Assembly (NCBI RefSeq): GCF_000275845.1
Contig: NW_006766937.1
Location: forward strand, 179,526-205,955
Direction: 5' to 3'
From: Dichomitus squalens LYAD-421 SS1
Taxonomy: Eukaryota; Basidiomycota; Agaricomycetes; Polyporales; Polyporaceae
Length of the DNA stretch: 26,430 nt
The notes beneath the pieces were generated by a model. It was not told where the DNA came from. It saw nothing but the letters and a program-made list of their open reading frames with translations, and did no database searches. This document shows positions 1 through 11,076 of the stretch, in pieces (the stretch's first letter is position 1; each line of letters starts with the position of its first letter). The position numbers were made by a program, and so were the translations under genes.

Positions 1-35
1 CGCAGTGAGCGGCGCAGATTCTGCAGCGTCGAGCA

Positions 36-47
36 GGGCTCATAACC
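36..47 (-). other. Primer-binding site, initiator tRNA-Met anticodon-arm type
   Basis: The plus strand reads GGGCTCATAACC directly next to the LTR end. This equals the anticodon stem-loop of eukaryotic initiator tRNA-Met (CAU anticodon), so the minus (element) strand is complementary to it. Copia of Drosophila and related elements prime with a cleaved 5' half of tRNA-iMet, pairing to this region rather than to the tRNA 3' end. The assignment rests on this 12-base match and on its exact position. Confidence 0.65.
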
Positions 48-416
48 TGTTGAACCCGGGGGCGAAGGCCTCTCCCACGGGTGGCAACGACAGCGGATAG
101 CCTGCAACTCACCTAGAAGGGTTGTTGGTTGTAAGAGGCTTGTTAGAGCAATGAGAGGAGATGTTCGAGTGAACTGAACTGTAGATTGGGGGTACAGAGG
201 TCCCCTATATATACTACTGTACATCTGTGGCTACGTAGTACTATACAGTACATTCCCAGGATGCACAGTCGCACAGAGAAGCAGTGCGTACACAGCGAAG
301 CTGTGTGTGTACCACATGAGTAGTACAGCCTCGGTTATTGCAGTAACCGGCTGTGCCGTTCCATATCTTGTGACGGCTGTGTTAGGCAAGCTGTGTAAAC
401 CAGCGCCTGTTCAACA
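48..416 (-). mobile_element. Ty1/copia-like LTR (5' LTR of an element extending off the left edge)
   Basis: The 369-bp segment is bounded by a perfect 8-bp inverted terminus, TGTTGAAC at 48-55 and GTTCAACA at 409-416, with the TG...CA ends typical of LTRs. Read on the minus strand it has a TATA box (206-213) followed by a pyrimidine-rich leader. Immediately beyond the position-48 end lies a sequence matching the initiator-tRNA anticodon arm (36-47), which is where a primer-binding site should be. The element is therefore oriented right to left, and its gag-pol body lies outside the window to the left. The five bases flanking the outer end are ATCGC (417-421); the partner target duplication cannot be checked because the other LTR is outside. 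Primer type suggests copia rather than gypsy; no internal protein is visible to confirm it. Confidence 0.75.
206..213 (-). promoter_or_regulatory. TATA box of the left LTR
   Basis: TATATATA lies inside the LTR and on the element strand is followed by GGGGACC. On the same strand a consensus 5' splice site AGGTGAGT (plus-strand 107-114) lies about 95 bases downstream. This matches the layout expected of the U3/R boundary. Confidence 0.6.
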
Positions 417-1052
417 ATCGCAAGCGCGCAACGATGACAGCGGGTGGCAGCCGCATCGCGCACTGAGGGCGCCCTCCGACTTTGTCGGACTACCCCAATG
501 GGGCGTGGGTATGTCACACAGGTCACCGAGCGGGGAGTCACGGGGGTGGATCCACCAGACGTTCAGGAGCCCGGATGCTTCCGGTTTTTCGCATCCGATT
601 CAGGCTCCGAACGTCTGGTCACGAGACTAAGTCTGACCCAGCCGAGCACATGTCTGCGTCCAACTGGTGTACTTTACACCTATTTAACCATTCCAATGCG
701 TTATTCACCGTATGATACCGCTGATGTAATTCACTGTCATTTACCCCTGTAAATCTCGAGCTCGCCGGGACCCAGCGCTATTTAGCCCGTCAATCTCACC
801 GGCGGACCTATGTCATCGCGCCCTACCTCCGATTCGCTTGCAAGGCTCTCTCCCTCGACGTTACTGGTCTCCTCTCTGAGAGATACTATGGCCCAATATG
901 AGGCGTGATGCATGATACATGATGCTTGACCAACGTCGGGAGCTGAGCCTCTCTGCATGATCTGACTCGGATTGTCAATCCCGGCACAGCCTCCGGTACT
1001 GCGCTCACCCACTCACCGACGACAAGTGCTTTTCTATCAGTCCATGCTCGCC
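417..1052. other. Intergenic region between the LTR and the F-box/WD40 gene
   Basis: No convincing coding region is seen; the open frames here overlap on both strands and match no family I know. The main structure is the 64-base hairpin at 555-618. A palindrome GTGGATCCAC lies at 547-556. The last part is presumably the promoter and 5' leader of the gene starting at 1053; no clear TATA box is visible. Confidence 0.5.
555..618. repeat. 64-bp imperfect hairpin
   Basis: The arms pair as CCAGACGTTC with GAACGTCTGG, GGAGCC with GGCTCC, and CGGATGC with GCATCCG, about 23 base pairs in three blocks separated by small bulges, around a loop of about 12 bases. It does not coincide with a coding region. 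It could be a foldback mini-element, a regulatory or small-RNA hairpin, or chance. Confidence 0.6.
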
Positions 1053-3303
1053 ATGACCGACCCTGCAGACTCCCCGCATTCCTCGCCTTCCGCTTCATCC
1101 ACGTCGCAGTCTCCGGCGCTTCCATGGGAGGTCATCGAAAGGGCCATCGATCTCTGCGCAGGCGACAAGGCCACACTGTGCGCTTTCGCTCTGACCTGCA
1201 GCCAGCTTCATCCTCGTAGCCTCTTCGTTCTCTTCACCAATGTCGACATACAGAGCCAGGAACAGCTCAAGAGGTTCTACGATGCTGTCCAAGCTCAGCC
1301 GCAACTTCAGCCTGTCGTGCAATTGCTGTCATTTCCGTGGGACGACTTCTCTCCATTCCCCCTGCTGTCTATCCTCCCCGGTCTCCGTCATGTCGCATTT
1401 GATAGGATCTCTTCAGTCAATACGCGCGATAGACAACTCGGCGGCAGGCCACTCGCGGCAGGCCTCCGGAGCTTGACGATTCGCGGCGCCTCGTTCCCCA
1501 CGCAATCAGCTTTCCTCAAGTTCATCTCAGCATTTCCAAACATCGAAAATCTCACCTGCGAGCTGGATCTGTACTTGCATGAAGATACCCCAATGATGCA
1601 AGATATGTCGTCCCGTCGATTGCAGCTGCGAACACTGAATGTGAGGGTCAACAGCGTCATCTGCGCTCCTCGATCGTGACTCTACGTTTCCTTTTAGATA
1701 CTTCGAGATGTGGACGAACATCTCACAAAGCTGCTATTTCTGCTAGCTCAACTGGAGGCCGCTCGCCCGCTTGCGATCGGGGACCGTCCCCGTACGTATT
1801 TCATACCGTATCCTAGTCACATAACTCAAATCAGAACGATCAGGCAAGGACGGCCCGACCTCCTTGACATGGTGGATACCGGCCGATTCCGAGAAGCTCC
1901 AATATGCCTTCTACGCCTTACAGTATTTGGATCAAGCAGCGATAAGAGACGTCACTCTAGTTCTCTGGTACTACGACGTTGGACGTCTGTACGGGAGATG
2001 CCACCGACCTGCCAAGCTGAAGCTCTGCACACTATTGAAGGATGTCCTGCTCAGGTATCCCACCCATCGCGTACTATTGACGGCTCTTGGCGGCCCAGTG
2101 CTGAATGTCCGGAAGACGATCTCGTGGTCGGACGAGTTCAGCAGGTTGTTCCGTCCACTAGGCGATAAATGGGCGCTGACGGAAGACGTTAGATACTGTG
2201 AGTATTGTTCACTAACCACGATTCTTCAGAGTTTGATGTTGACTGGAGTAGCTGGTAAATCTGGGCATGACTCACATGTCAACGCGCTTGTCGTCTCCTC
2301 AGATGGGCGGTGGGTAGCGACGGCCTCCGGCGATTCCACGATCATCCTCTGGGATGCCCGAAATGCGTGCATATCGCAAGAGTGGTTCGCCCACGACAAC
2401 AGAAAGGTCTGGAACCTCGCATTCTCACCGGACGGTCAACAACTCGCGTCCGCAGGTGGAGACGGGAAGGTGGCGATCTGGGACATCAGCGGCAGCTCGC
2501 ACCAAGTCACCACCGTCAAGGCCCAGGGTCGCACTGGACGCACTCGTCGCACTCCTTCCATGTTCCCAGAATTCGCGTGGTCCAGTGATGGTGCTTACAT
2601 CGCATTCCGAGACCACGACTACACCATGCAACTTTGGGATGGGCGAACATTCCAGGCCCTTGACAACCTCAAACAAACACGTGTCGAGCCGCTGTTCTCC
2701 CATGACAGCCGCTGGCTTCTGGTTTACGGTTGGGACAGTCTTCACGTTTGGGACGTGGCGTCTGGTGCATGCGCGGCACTCCAATTCCAGCCAGATGGCG
2801 AGAACGGCATTCCTCTCAGAGCCGCATTCAATCGCTGGAGCACGCACGTCGCTGTTGGATATGAAGATGGGAAGATTCGCGTATGGGACCTAGCGACTAG
2901 ACAGGGGCCTCTGCTCTGGAAGGCGCACAACTATGAGGTCAAGGTTATGGTGTTTTCCCCGGACGATCTGCTGCTGCTCTCAGCCTCGACAGGCGAGACA
3001 GTGAAGATATGGAATGCGCGCACTGGTGACATGGTCCAGTCGTTCGAAGGACACGAATCAAGGGTCAACATGGCACGCTTCTCCCCGTGTGGGAAGTTTG
3101 TCGCCTCCGCATCTGACGACAAGACGGTGAGGGTGTGGAGGACGAACAACGCATCGTGCTTGGCGACGCTCTCCGACCACGGTGACGAGGTCACGCATGT
3201 TGCGTTTACTCCTGACGGGACAATGTTGTGGTCTGCAGCGTGCAATGGAACTGTCTTGGGTCGTCGGCTACAGGACATCATTCCGGATGACATCATTTCA
3301 TAG
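1053..3303 (+). CDS. F-box/WD40 repeat protein
   Basis: Probable substrate-recognition protein of an SCF-type ubiquitin ligase, acting through protein-protein contacts. The model has four exons: 1053-1640, 1698-1791, 1844-2197 and 2252-3303 (alternative acceptors at 1834 and 2248 keep the same frames), giving about 695 residues. An F-box-like segment starts near residue 23 (PWEVIERAIDL, then ALTCSQLHPRS). A leucine-rich middle part follows. From about residue 350 there are seven or eight WD40 blades, seen as repeated ...SPDG...LASAGGDGKVAIWD-type units ending in IWD, LWD, VWD, IWN and VWR. Every junction preserves phase, which supports one fused gene. Two adjacent genes remain possible, because the third intron is in frame and could be retained. 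ATG at 1044 is an alternative start. F-box families are strongly expanded in agaricomycetes; the substrate is unknown. Confidence 0.65.
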
Positions 3304-4857
3304 ACTGAGTCGTATAGTAGACCAAATATCCCGGTTCCGCTATGTATATCATACGTCAGCATCAGAATGTATATGTATTAACCGGCAGTCCGGCCTCGAT
3401 CTAATACAACTGTCATCCCTGTGCACCTTTGTTCTGTGTCCTTGTATGTGCTGAGCCATACATCATCCCTCGCCACTGCCACTCAAGTCCCGACGGATTC
3501 CACCAGCTTGCTGCCAACTCATTCTATAGAAGTACGTCAGGAGTGGAAACTCCCCACGGACGCATCGTGGAAATCACGAGACATCCAACCAATATTTCCT
3601 TCTCGAATATTCGCAACGCTGCCATGGAAAGACGAAAATGGCCCTCTTCGGTTCACTCCCCAGTTCCAAGGCGAGGGGTTAACGATGTCGCGGGGGCGAT
3701 GCAGGTTTCTGGTAGCCTAGGCATAAGTTGGGGACCGATACGACGGTAGCGCTGGGAAGCCACGGCACGAGTATTGTAAAAGGTATTGAGTAGGTGAGGA
3801 CGACTCGGCAGGGGGGAGATGAGAATGCAGTCAACTGATTACTCGCCTTGCACTTCATCGACCATGCATGCCCTCCAGCCCTCGGGGATGTCAGCTGTGT
3901 AGCTGCATGCTGACTGCAAGTTAGCAGAGGGAGACGACATAACTTGCGGTGGGAGGCCGTGTTGGATGATACAACGCTTCGCACGACGGTGAAGGCACCA
4001 ATACAGTCCTGAGTCAGGCGGCGGCGGACGCGGAGCAGCTGCAAGTCAAATGCGAACACCGGTATTATCCGAGTGTCCGGTCCGGTAGCGGTCCGCCTCC
4101 GTGCGACAACCCATGGCAATCAGACAAGAACTTCGCTTTCGTGCACACCCATCCTCACACTAGCTCGTATACTCAGGCTCGAATTCTCTCTCCCCATCCC
4201 GCATGTCCGTGGCGACCGGTAAATGCTCCGGTGCGTTACTTGACTGCGTAGAGGAACATGTTGATGCTCTCTGTCCAATATAACTTGAATGGCGTCCACA
4301 TCGCTCGGTCGTAATCCCTCCGCTTTGAACACCACAAGGCTCTCGTTTTGGCTTCACGCAATCACGCCCTACACATTTTCACTTTCATCTCTGCATCTCT
4401 TCAACTAGCTGTCGCTTACCGGGCATGGAGGCGACTGCCGCGAGGGACGATGTCCGAACGTAGCAAGAGCAAGGTGAGTCTCGTGCATATAGCCTCCTGA
4501 CGTAGTCCTAAACGCAGTCGCTTCTACACTACCCAACGAGGAGACACTTCTCCCTACCCAACTTTTAATGCTCTTGGAGATGCCTCTTGGATTGGAAGGG
4601 GCTCATCAACTTGGGATATCCTCTAGCATTTCCGTAGCTTCTGTACCTCGACAGTGCTACTGCACATAGGTCCCGCCGTACAGTGCCCTCGTGTCGACAT
4701 CTTATTCCGCTCTGCTTTCCGAGGTATGTCACAGGCGTCGTATCTTTTCAAGAATCTAAAACACTCACCATATATATCTCAATTCTCATTCGCACAATTG
4801 CTACAACTTTTCACGTCCTTAACGCTAGCTTGAGGCGGCGACACCATTCCCGCCATC
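3304..4857. other. Gene-poor region
   Basis: No gene is supported. Open frames on both strands (for example 3429-3749 plus and 3679-4119 minus) resemble no family and look random. A short stretch at 4449-4568 could encode a 24-residue peptide (start MSERSKSK) across a well-formed intron at 4473-4518 (GTGAGT donor, CTAAACGCAG end). This may be a remnant of a gene 5' end, but nothing around it confirms that. Confidence 0.4.
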
Positions 4858-5660
4858 ATGACTCCCTACGACCTCCGCTCTCTCAACATCCCCTTGCTCA
4901 ACGAGTCCTACCCCCACCTTTGGCGCGCGGCTTCTATGGAGAAGGAAGCTATGGAACCAAGTGCGAACCTGTTGGTATTTGGAGATGTGAACGTGATCAT
5001 TGCCACGTGTAGGCAGCGTACGACGACGATCCACAGGCCGTAATCGTCGATCTGTAGAGGGAGCGCAGCAGGTGAGACTAGTGATTCCTCGTCCCTCCAT
5101 TTCATTCACCTTCGCCCTGCCATCCTGCGCGTTCCCATCTTATCCCCTCTGTCACATCTTCCGGTCTCTATACGTGACGAGTCGCTGTCTTTTGCGTTTG
5201 CCATTGGGCTGAACATGACCACGAAGCGGGACGTGGAGCGATTTGAACGGAGCATTGCGCGTCTCCCCACCGGGACCTTCGCTATCCTGTGTGCCCGACC
5301 GCGGTCTTGATCGTACACCGGGGCTTACACCTTCTTCCCATGTGATCGATCCGTAGCGCCCAGTGTGTTTTGCAGCGCGCAAAACAACATGTGGACCCTG
5401 TCTGTCCAGACCTACCATCCTGGCTTCTGCATCTTGACCCTCTAGTCACCCCTGCCCCTCTCCGTGCGACCTTCAATCCAGATGACTGCGACTTTGCTAC
5501 GTGGCGCCAGCGACTGGAGCGCAACAATCTTACTAGCTTGTGCATGTGCCTATGTACAGTGCACCCGAAAAGCGCCAATGGCAGATGTGAAAGGAGGGGT
5601 CAAGTTACAAGCACGCATCAAGGTGGGGCGAGGAGTGGGTTTGTGGCTATCTGCGCCTAG
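4858..5660 (+). pseudogene. Decayed, unrecognised coding region
   Basis: Three separate stretches look like protein coding but lie in different frames with stops between them. The first begins ATG at 4858 (MTPYDLRSLNIPLLNESYP). The second, near 5180-5310, reads TTKRDVERFERSIARLPTG and ends in a TGA. The third, near 5373-5560, reads DCDFATWRQRLERNNL. They could be exons of one gene whose splice sites I cannot place, or fragments of a dead gene. I do not recognise the family. Composition is regular for exons, but no continuous model without stops could be built. Confidence 0.25.
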
Positions 5661-6820
5661 TGTATCTCGCATCTGGACATTTTAGGTGAGAGGCTGCTGC
5701 GTCCGTGCCCAGGGAGCGGCGCACCGCGCAAAGTGAAACGGAGAACTCGGAGTGAGCAGGATATTAACAGGGAGACTTGAGCGTGGCTTAGCTACACGGT
5801 TCACTTCAGCCATGTTGTCTGTAACGCCGAGCCTCAAAACTTCGCATTCTCTTGCCAGCTTGGCCGCAGAAAGGCTGGACAAGCGCTTGTCTATAGACAC
5901 AGTCCTGCGACATCTCCCATAGCTCGAGACCCTGAGTAATATCTCAGGCACCTTGTTTGCTATTCTCCCCGAGCGTCTCCCGCCGAGCTTAAATTGTCTA
6001 GAACTGTCCCCTGGCTAGTCTGGACCGCGAAAACTTCCATCAGCGACGCCCTGATGGAGTATATCGTGCGAGTGGCAGGCCAAGGCTTCCTCTGGTGGAT
6101 ATTGCGCTTCTAGGCCCAAGCGATAGTGAGCAGGACCTCAATAACGGTAGGTTCTGAGGCTTGCAATTGCATGAATTGTCGCTTTTCGGTAAGCACGGTG
6201 TTCGGTATTGAATGGGTGGATATTCATTCTTCTGATCACAGACAAACATGAGGAGACCAACTACTGTAGAGCTCGGAGCATCGGATGCTGACGATTCGTT
6301 GACGTGACGTAACAGGTAGCTTATATGCGGACTCCCTGGTCCCCTCGGCCTGGCCCCGGGGTCAGAAGGTTTCGACGGGTCGAGACCACCTCAGGTTGAA
6401 ATCCGGAGGGAATGGACGCGTTCAACGTTCGGCAAGTCTAAGCGTCTCGATATGCAAGAATATGGTGAGAACCGGGCATATACGAGTGAACTGGGCTGTA
6501 TACAGTCACATCGATGGCATAATAGAGGTACGAAGGTCCGACTTTGATGCTGTTTTCCTGGTTTCGATATATATCGCTTATTCTCAATCGACCTAGTCGT
6601 CATGCTATCTGTGTTCAGAGCGCGATATCTTACACGGTAAAACAGCAGAAACACTCATAGCATTGTCGTATTGTCTCCACATTGTCGCCTCAGCCCCAAC
6701 ATTACACGTCTCTGTGATGTGATCTGGCGTAAGCTATGAATTCCCAATATAGATGGTCAGTTCATGTCCCACCGTGTTCCAATGTTTGCATTATATTCAA
6801 ATTGACGTACCATGACATGC
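5661..6820. other. Gene-poor region
   Basis: No gene, RNA gene or mobile element is recognised. Open frames under 100 codons occur on both strands and overlap one another. The part next to 6821 is the 3' flank of the secreted-protein gene. Confidence 0.4.
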
Positions 6821-7425
6821 TCATTCAGGCATCAGGATAGAGGCTGTTCCTGGAGTGGCGCAGAAACCGAAGTTGAGGGATGTGTTGCAAGCAAACCACT
6901 CGCCACAGGTACCTTGACAGTCGCTGCCGGTGCAGAAGCCGATGTTGTTCGTTGCCGAGAGGCAAACCACGTTAGGTGTACTGAGACACACTGCTGCACC
7001 GGTGTACACGGTGCACGGACCGCCACAAACATCGTCCACGCGGTTAACACAGTAGGTGACGGTGGTGCTTGGCTCTGCGAGGGGGGTAAGCGGATTGATC
7101 GCTGTGCCGGCGAAGGTGAGCTCGGCGTCGGTCGTGGCGATCCAGTGCATCATCTGCTCGTGGGACACGACGTACGCCGCAGGCTACAACATGTGGATCA
7201 TGGTTAGTTCGTGGCCCGCACTTGCGGCAAGGAATCGGCCGAGCTAGCTCGATTCACCTCATCAGAGGGGGCACTGAGCTCCTAGGAACTTGTATCAGCA
7301 ATCAACGCCAAAAGATGGATGAATCGGAGAATGCTATTCACTGCAGCGAGGGGCGTAGTCTTTGCCCCACTTGCCAGGACAAGTACAATAAATACGAAGG
7401 GAGCGGACTTGACTGAGAACTGCAT
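6821..7425 (-). CDS. Small secreted cysteine-rich protein
   Basis: Predicted 156-residue secreted protein. Exons on the minus strand are 7425-7342, 7281-7258 and 7183-6821, with introns of 60 and 74 bp that fall between codons. Donors are GTGAAT; acceptors are TTCCTAG and TTGTAG, the second preceded by an ACTAACC branch site. Residues 1 to about 20 are a signal peptide (MQFSVKSAPFVFIVLVLASG). The mature part has ten cysteines between residues 81 and 144, including CGGPC and CQGTC, consistent with five disulfides. This resembles a family of agaricomycete small secreted cysteine-rich proteins of unknown function. The signal peptide only appears once the first two exons are joined. It could be a cell-wall-associated protein or an effector-like molecule; no enzyme motif is seen. 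Confidence 0.75.
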
Positions 7426-7510
7426 GGTAAACGTCAAACAGCTGGTGCTTGTGAGTGAACCGAGTCAGGAGTGGTCGGATTGGGGGATGAAGGTAAAGAC
7501 ACAACTTCCA

Positions 7511-7522
7511 CCTTTGATATAG
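7511..7522 (-). promoter_or_regulatory. TATA-like box of the secreted-protein gene
   Basis: The minus strand reads CTATATCAAAGG about 90 bases upstream of the ATG at 7425. Position and sequence fit a core promoter for the secreted-protein gene. Confidence 0.4.
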
Positions 7523-9072
7523 CGAGGCAAGGTCATATTGGTCATCTCCCAAGTGACTCCGTTGTACGGCGAGTACTCCTCACTTCTTTTTTGTTCGGGA
7601 GCACTTCCTTGCTGTCCGACTGGATTGCGGCCGGTCGATGGCCCCGCTGCGTTGAACACGTCGGTGGTCTGAGCGGGCTATCATTTTACCCAAGGGGCTG
7701 CATCTGTCATATTGGCTGCATGGCATCTCAGCCGAACGACTCCACGAATACCAATGATACTTTGCTAGCCGGCAAGTGGCGCATAAGATGCGGTTCCGAC
7801 CCGTGATCGTGCCGAATGATGTGCAGTACTCTCATATAACTCAAATACCTCCGTCTTCTGTCAGCGAACCTGTCCGGCACCAAGAATCTTGAACTCACCA
7901 TGATACTATGAATGACTCGATCACCCTTCGTTGCGAATGCCGTGCTCTCAGTCAAGCTTCTGCCTTCGAAAAGGGAAAACCTGATCTTTCGAGTCTTCTC
8001 CTCACCAATGATGTCATAAGTTGGTGACTGGGACTTTATGTGCTATATATACCTTTTCGAAGTGGTCGGTAAATGATATAGTGCGCTTTTGGACTGATGA
8101 TAGTATAGCCTGGCTCAGCCCGGGGCGCTCAACTGCCTTGAGAAATATTGCACTGATTAGCTACCGGTCAGTGCTTAAGGCACTGACATATGCAATCCAT
8201 ACCAGATACACACTACCTGCTCCTGTGGTAGTGGGGCCTCGACCGATAACCGCTGCTTTCATCTTCACATAGCTTGATGGGGCTCTTGACTAGCAATATG
8301 GCAGAAAACCGCTGCATGATCCTTGACCTGGTGTTATTCTTCATGATCAGGCAAATCTCTCTCTCTCTTCCTCTTCTAGGAAATCTGGATCGTGGTGAGT
8401 AATCACCAGTACTACAGGACACTTTGTCGCGAAGGAACCAGGCTGCGATGCAGGGACCTCCGGAGAGTGTTAGAGAATCCTTAGTGCCGACTCCTCAGAT
8501 CCGCATCTTGGAGACAATCAGTCTAATACTCAGCTATATCCGGACACCTGACAGCGTATGGTTTTCGCATAAGCTTACAGCTGTGCTCTCAGGGACGATA
8601 GCAGTTGATTTCGGAGTTACTGTCCTAACCTGGCCGGTGACGACCATACTGTGAAGGACGCATTCGGTCGAGCATGTTACATAATGCATGAGACTTTCGA
8701 CAGTCAGAGGAGTTTTATTGCAAGATTTAACTTTGCGGGATCAAGGCACGGCCCGGGTATCCGCCTGAAGTCTTGGAAAATACCTCTTCAACTTGCAAAC
8801 GTCCGGCCAGCGTTCCAGTTCCAGTCAGACCTACTAGGATGTTGAAGGTGAGGATTCCTCCGGGCAGTAGTTGCTGTCCTCCACTGTCGAGACTCCAAGT
8901 TGGACTCGGCGCTGAAGTGGCACGGCCGCCTGGGAAGTGCTTGGGCCCGGGGATCGCCGGCGGCACTTTCATCGGAATGCACATCATAATGCTTGCCACG
9001 ATCCTAGGACAACTTCCTAGTACCTACCCTCATCTCTCTCTCTACAGCTACATTGACATTTCTGAGGACATT
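7523..9072. other. Gene-poor region
   Basis: No gene is supported. Frames present are short and overlap on both strands. A perfect short hairpin GTCAGTGC-TTAAG-GCACTGAC lies near 8167-8187. The last 70 bases, with a CT-rich tract, look like the leader of the F-box gene that starts at 9073. Confidence 0.4.
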
Positions 9073-10830
9073 ATGACTCAACCGGCAACTCCTCAACTCC
9101 CGATTGAAGTCTGGCAGCTAGTAATGGACACCGTCCGCCGCGCGACCAACTACGAGACCTTCTACTCCGATCACGTCAACTATCGCTCCTGGGCACTCGT
9201 CTCGCGTGCATGGGGGACGTGTGCCCAGACTGTCCTCTTCCATACCACTGAGCTCCTGGACAAGGAGCGATTGCACCGGTTCATTGCCCTGCTCGATGAC
9301 GCGCCACACCTCGCGCCCTACGTGAAGACCCTCCGGCTCTACAGCCGGCATATGCACATCATAGACAACGTCTTTGGCTTGCTTCCACTCATACCAAAGG
9401 ACCGTCTCCCCAAACTCACGTCCATTCTCCTTACGCGCATTACGGAGCAGGATACATGGCACCCTCAGGTCTGGGACTCGCGGATATCCTGCACTTTCCA
9501 TCACAACTGGCGACACATTTCCCAAGTGTGTCCCAGCTTTACCTCTCGTATGTTACGTTTCAGACGTTTAGCGACCTTACGCGGGTGTTGGACGCGTTCG
9601 CGAACCTGCGAGTGCTGTCGTGCCTGGACGTGCGGTGGTGCGAGCTCGGGGCGCTTCCAGAGTGCTTGGCGGGGACAGAGGTGTTCCTGCCCAAGTTGGA
9701 AGACCTTACAGTACGCGTGCCCTTGCTATTGCTCGATGTATATGGCTCACCACTCTCTCGACCATGCAGATACTATACATGGGTCTCCACGAAGTCGAAC
9801 GCCTCCTCTCCGCACTCGGGCGCTCTTCCTCCCTCAAGGAGCTCTACGTCGACTGCCCGCACTACCACCCCTTCACCATCTAGACCGACCCTCGTACGCG
9901 CTCTTCCTAGCACACAATCTAACGTACTCCTAACGCACGTTGAAAAGCAACGTCAGCAGACCCGGCAACAGGCACGCCCTAGGCATTGATCTCCGGCCGT
10001 TCTCGCACCTCGCCGTGCTCTGGCTCGCGCTTCCGTACACGCGCGCTGTGTGCAGGGACCTCCCGGACATTGTCACGTCTCTGCTCCGGATGTGGGACCC
10101 CACGAAGGTGAGCGTGGATCGGAGAAAGCTGATATTGACCTCGTCATACGAGTCGGACTTCACGAGGAAGGAGTTCGCGGACTTGCTGAGGGTGCTCGGG
10201 CCGATTGTTGAGGACGTCCTGTGCCCCGATTGTACAAAGAACAAAGGCAATGGAGACATGGAGGAGGAAGGGCCACAGAGCGAGGTCGGTGTCGCGATCG
10301 AGGTGTGCGTCGTGGACAAGCAGGCGAAGTACGAGTGGTGGCGTGCGGAAGCGTGTACGGGCTTCACACGTGCGCGCGGGAGGTTGGAAGTCAATTTCGA
10401 GAAATGTGAGTCTCTGCCCACGCTGATCCGTTGTCGTGTTCGAATCTTTATGACATACAGTAACGTTTCACTCTGTTCTTTTTTTGTCTGACGGTTCGTT
10501 TGGAGAGAGTCGAGAGTGTTGCAAACTGACTGATTAGCCTTGAATATTGCAGCGTTCTGGCCGGAGGCACACTGGGAAGACTATGACGATCTAGAGGGGA
10601 ATCCCGCAACGCCTCACATAGTGACTTCGTGGAACGGTGCTGGGAGCGCGCCTGGGGAGGACACGGTGCAGGCCCTCGACGGGAGCGAGTTGGAGGCTCT
10701 ACACGAGAGTGCGGTGTCCTCCGGTGTTCTGGCTAGGGGCCGATCGTCCCGGAGAAATAAGCACCTGCAGCCCTTCAAGGTATGTGCACGTATACCCCTG
10801 GATTCATTCGCTATCACATCAAGAGACTGA
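9073..10830 (+). pseudogene. F-box protein gene broken by two single-base lesions
   Basis: The N-terminus is an F-box (PQLPIEVWQLVMDTVRR, then SWALVSRAWGTC) followed by a leucine-rich-repeat-like body. The reading frame breaks twice. Near 9482 the frame changes by one base, and coding continues as LHFPSQLATHFPSV. Near 9880 a TAG (9881-9883) appears, and shifting by one base restores coding through a good intron. Inferred introns are 9711-9769, 9894-9956 (GTACGC donor, CTAACG branch) and 10406-10552 (GTGAGT donor), after which the C-terminus (FWPEAHWEDYDDLEG) ends at 10830. Apart from the two lesions all phases agree. Either this is a young pseudogene or both bases were lost in sequencing. Its relatives would be SCF adaptor proteins. 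The F-box in 1053-3303 is a different subfamily. Confidence 0.65.
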
Positions 10831-11076
10831 TCAAGCGGATGAATCACCAAGCGGGTGTTGAGCGTAGTGCGACGAAGCTTCTTGCGGCTCAGACTGGTTC
10901 GCGTGCCGTGGTGTAGGAGAGCCATGGTGCCCATGCCCAGGACACTTTCGGGCACTTAAGCTCGTTGCTTCGCTACTTGTCAGGAGGTCAACGACACCCC
11001 TCAGTCGCGCACACACTCACGTGAGTAAACAATTTGCTATACTCCTTGCTATTCGTCTGATGCCGACGGCTGTTGC

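Noticed and set aside
3679..4119. Minus-strand frame of 146 codons
   Set aside because: Arginine- and serine-rich composition typical of antisense or random frames in GC-rich DNA; no splice or promoter support.
10434..10444. GTTCGAATC resembling a tRNA B box
   Set aside because: No matching A box or cloverleaf upstream, and the position lies inside an intron of the F-box pseudogene.
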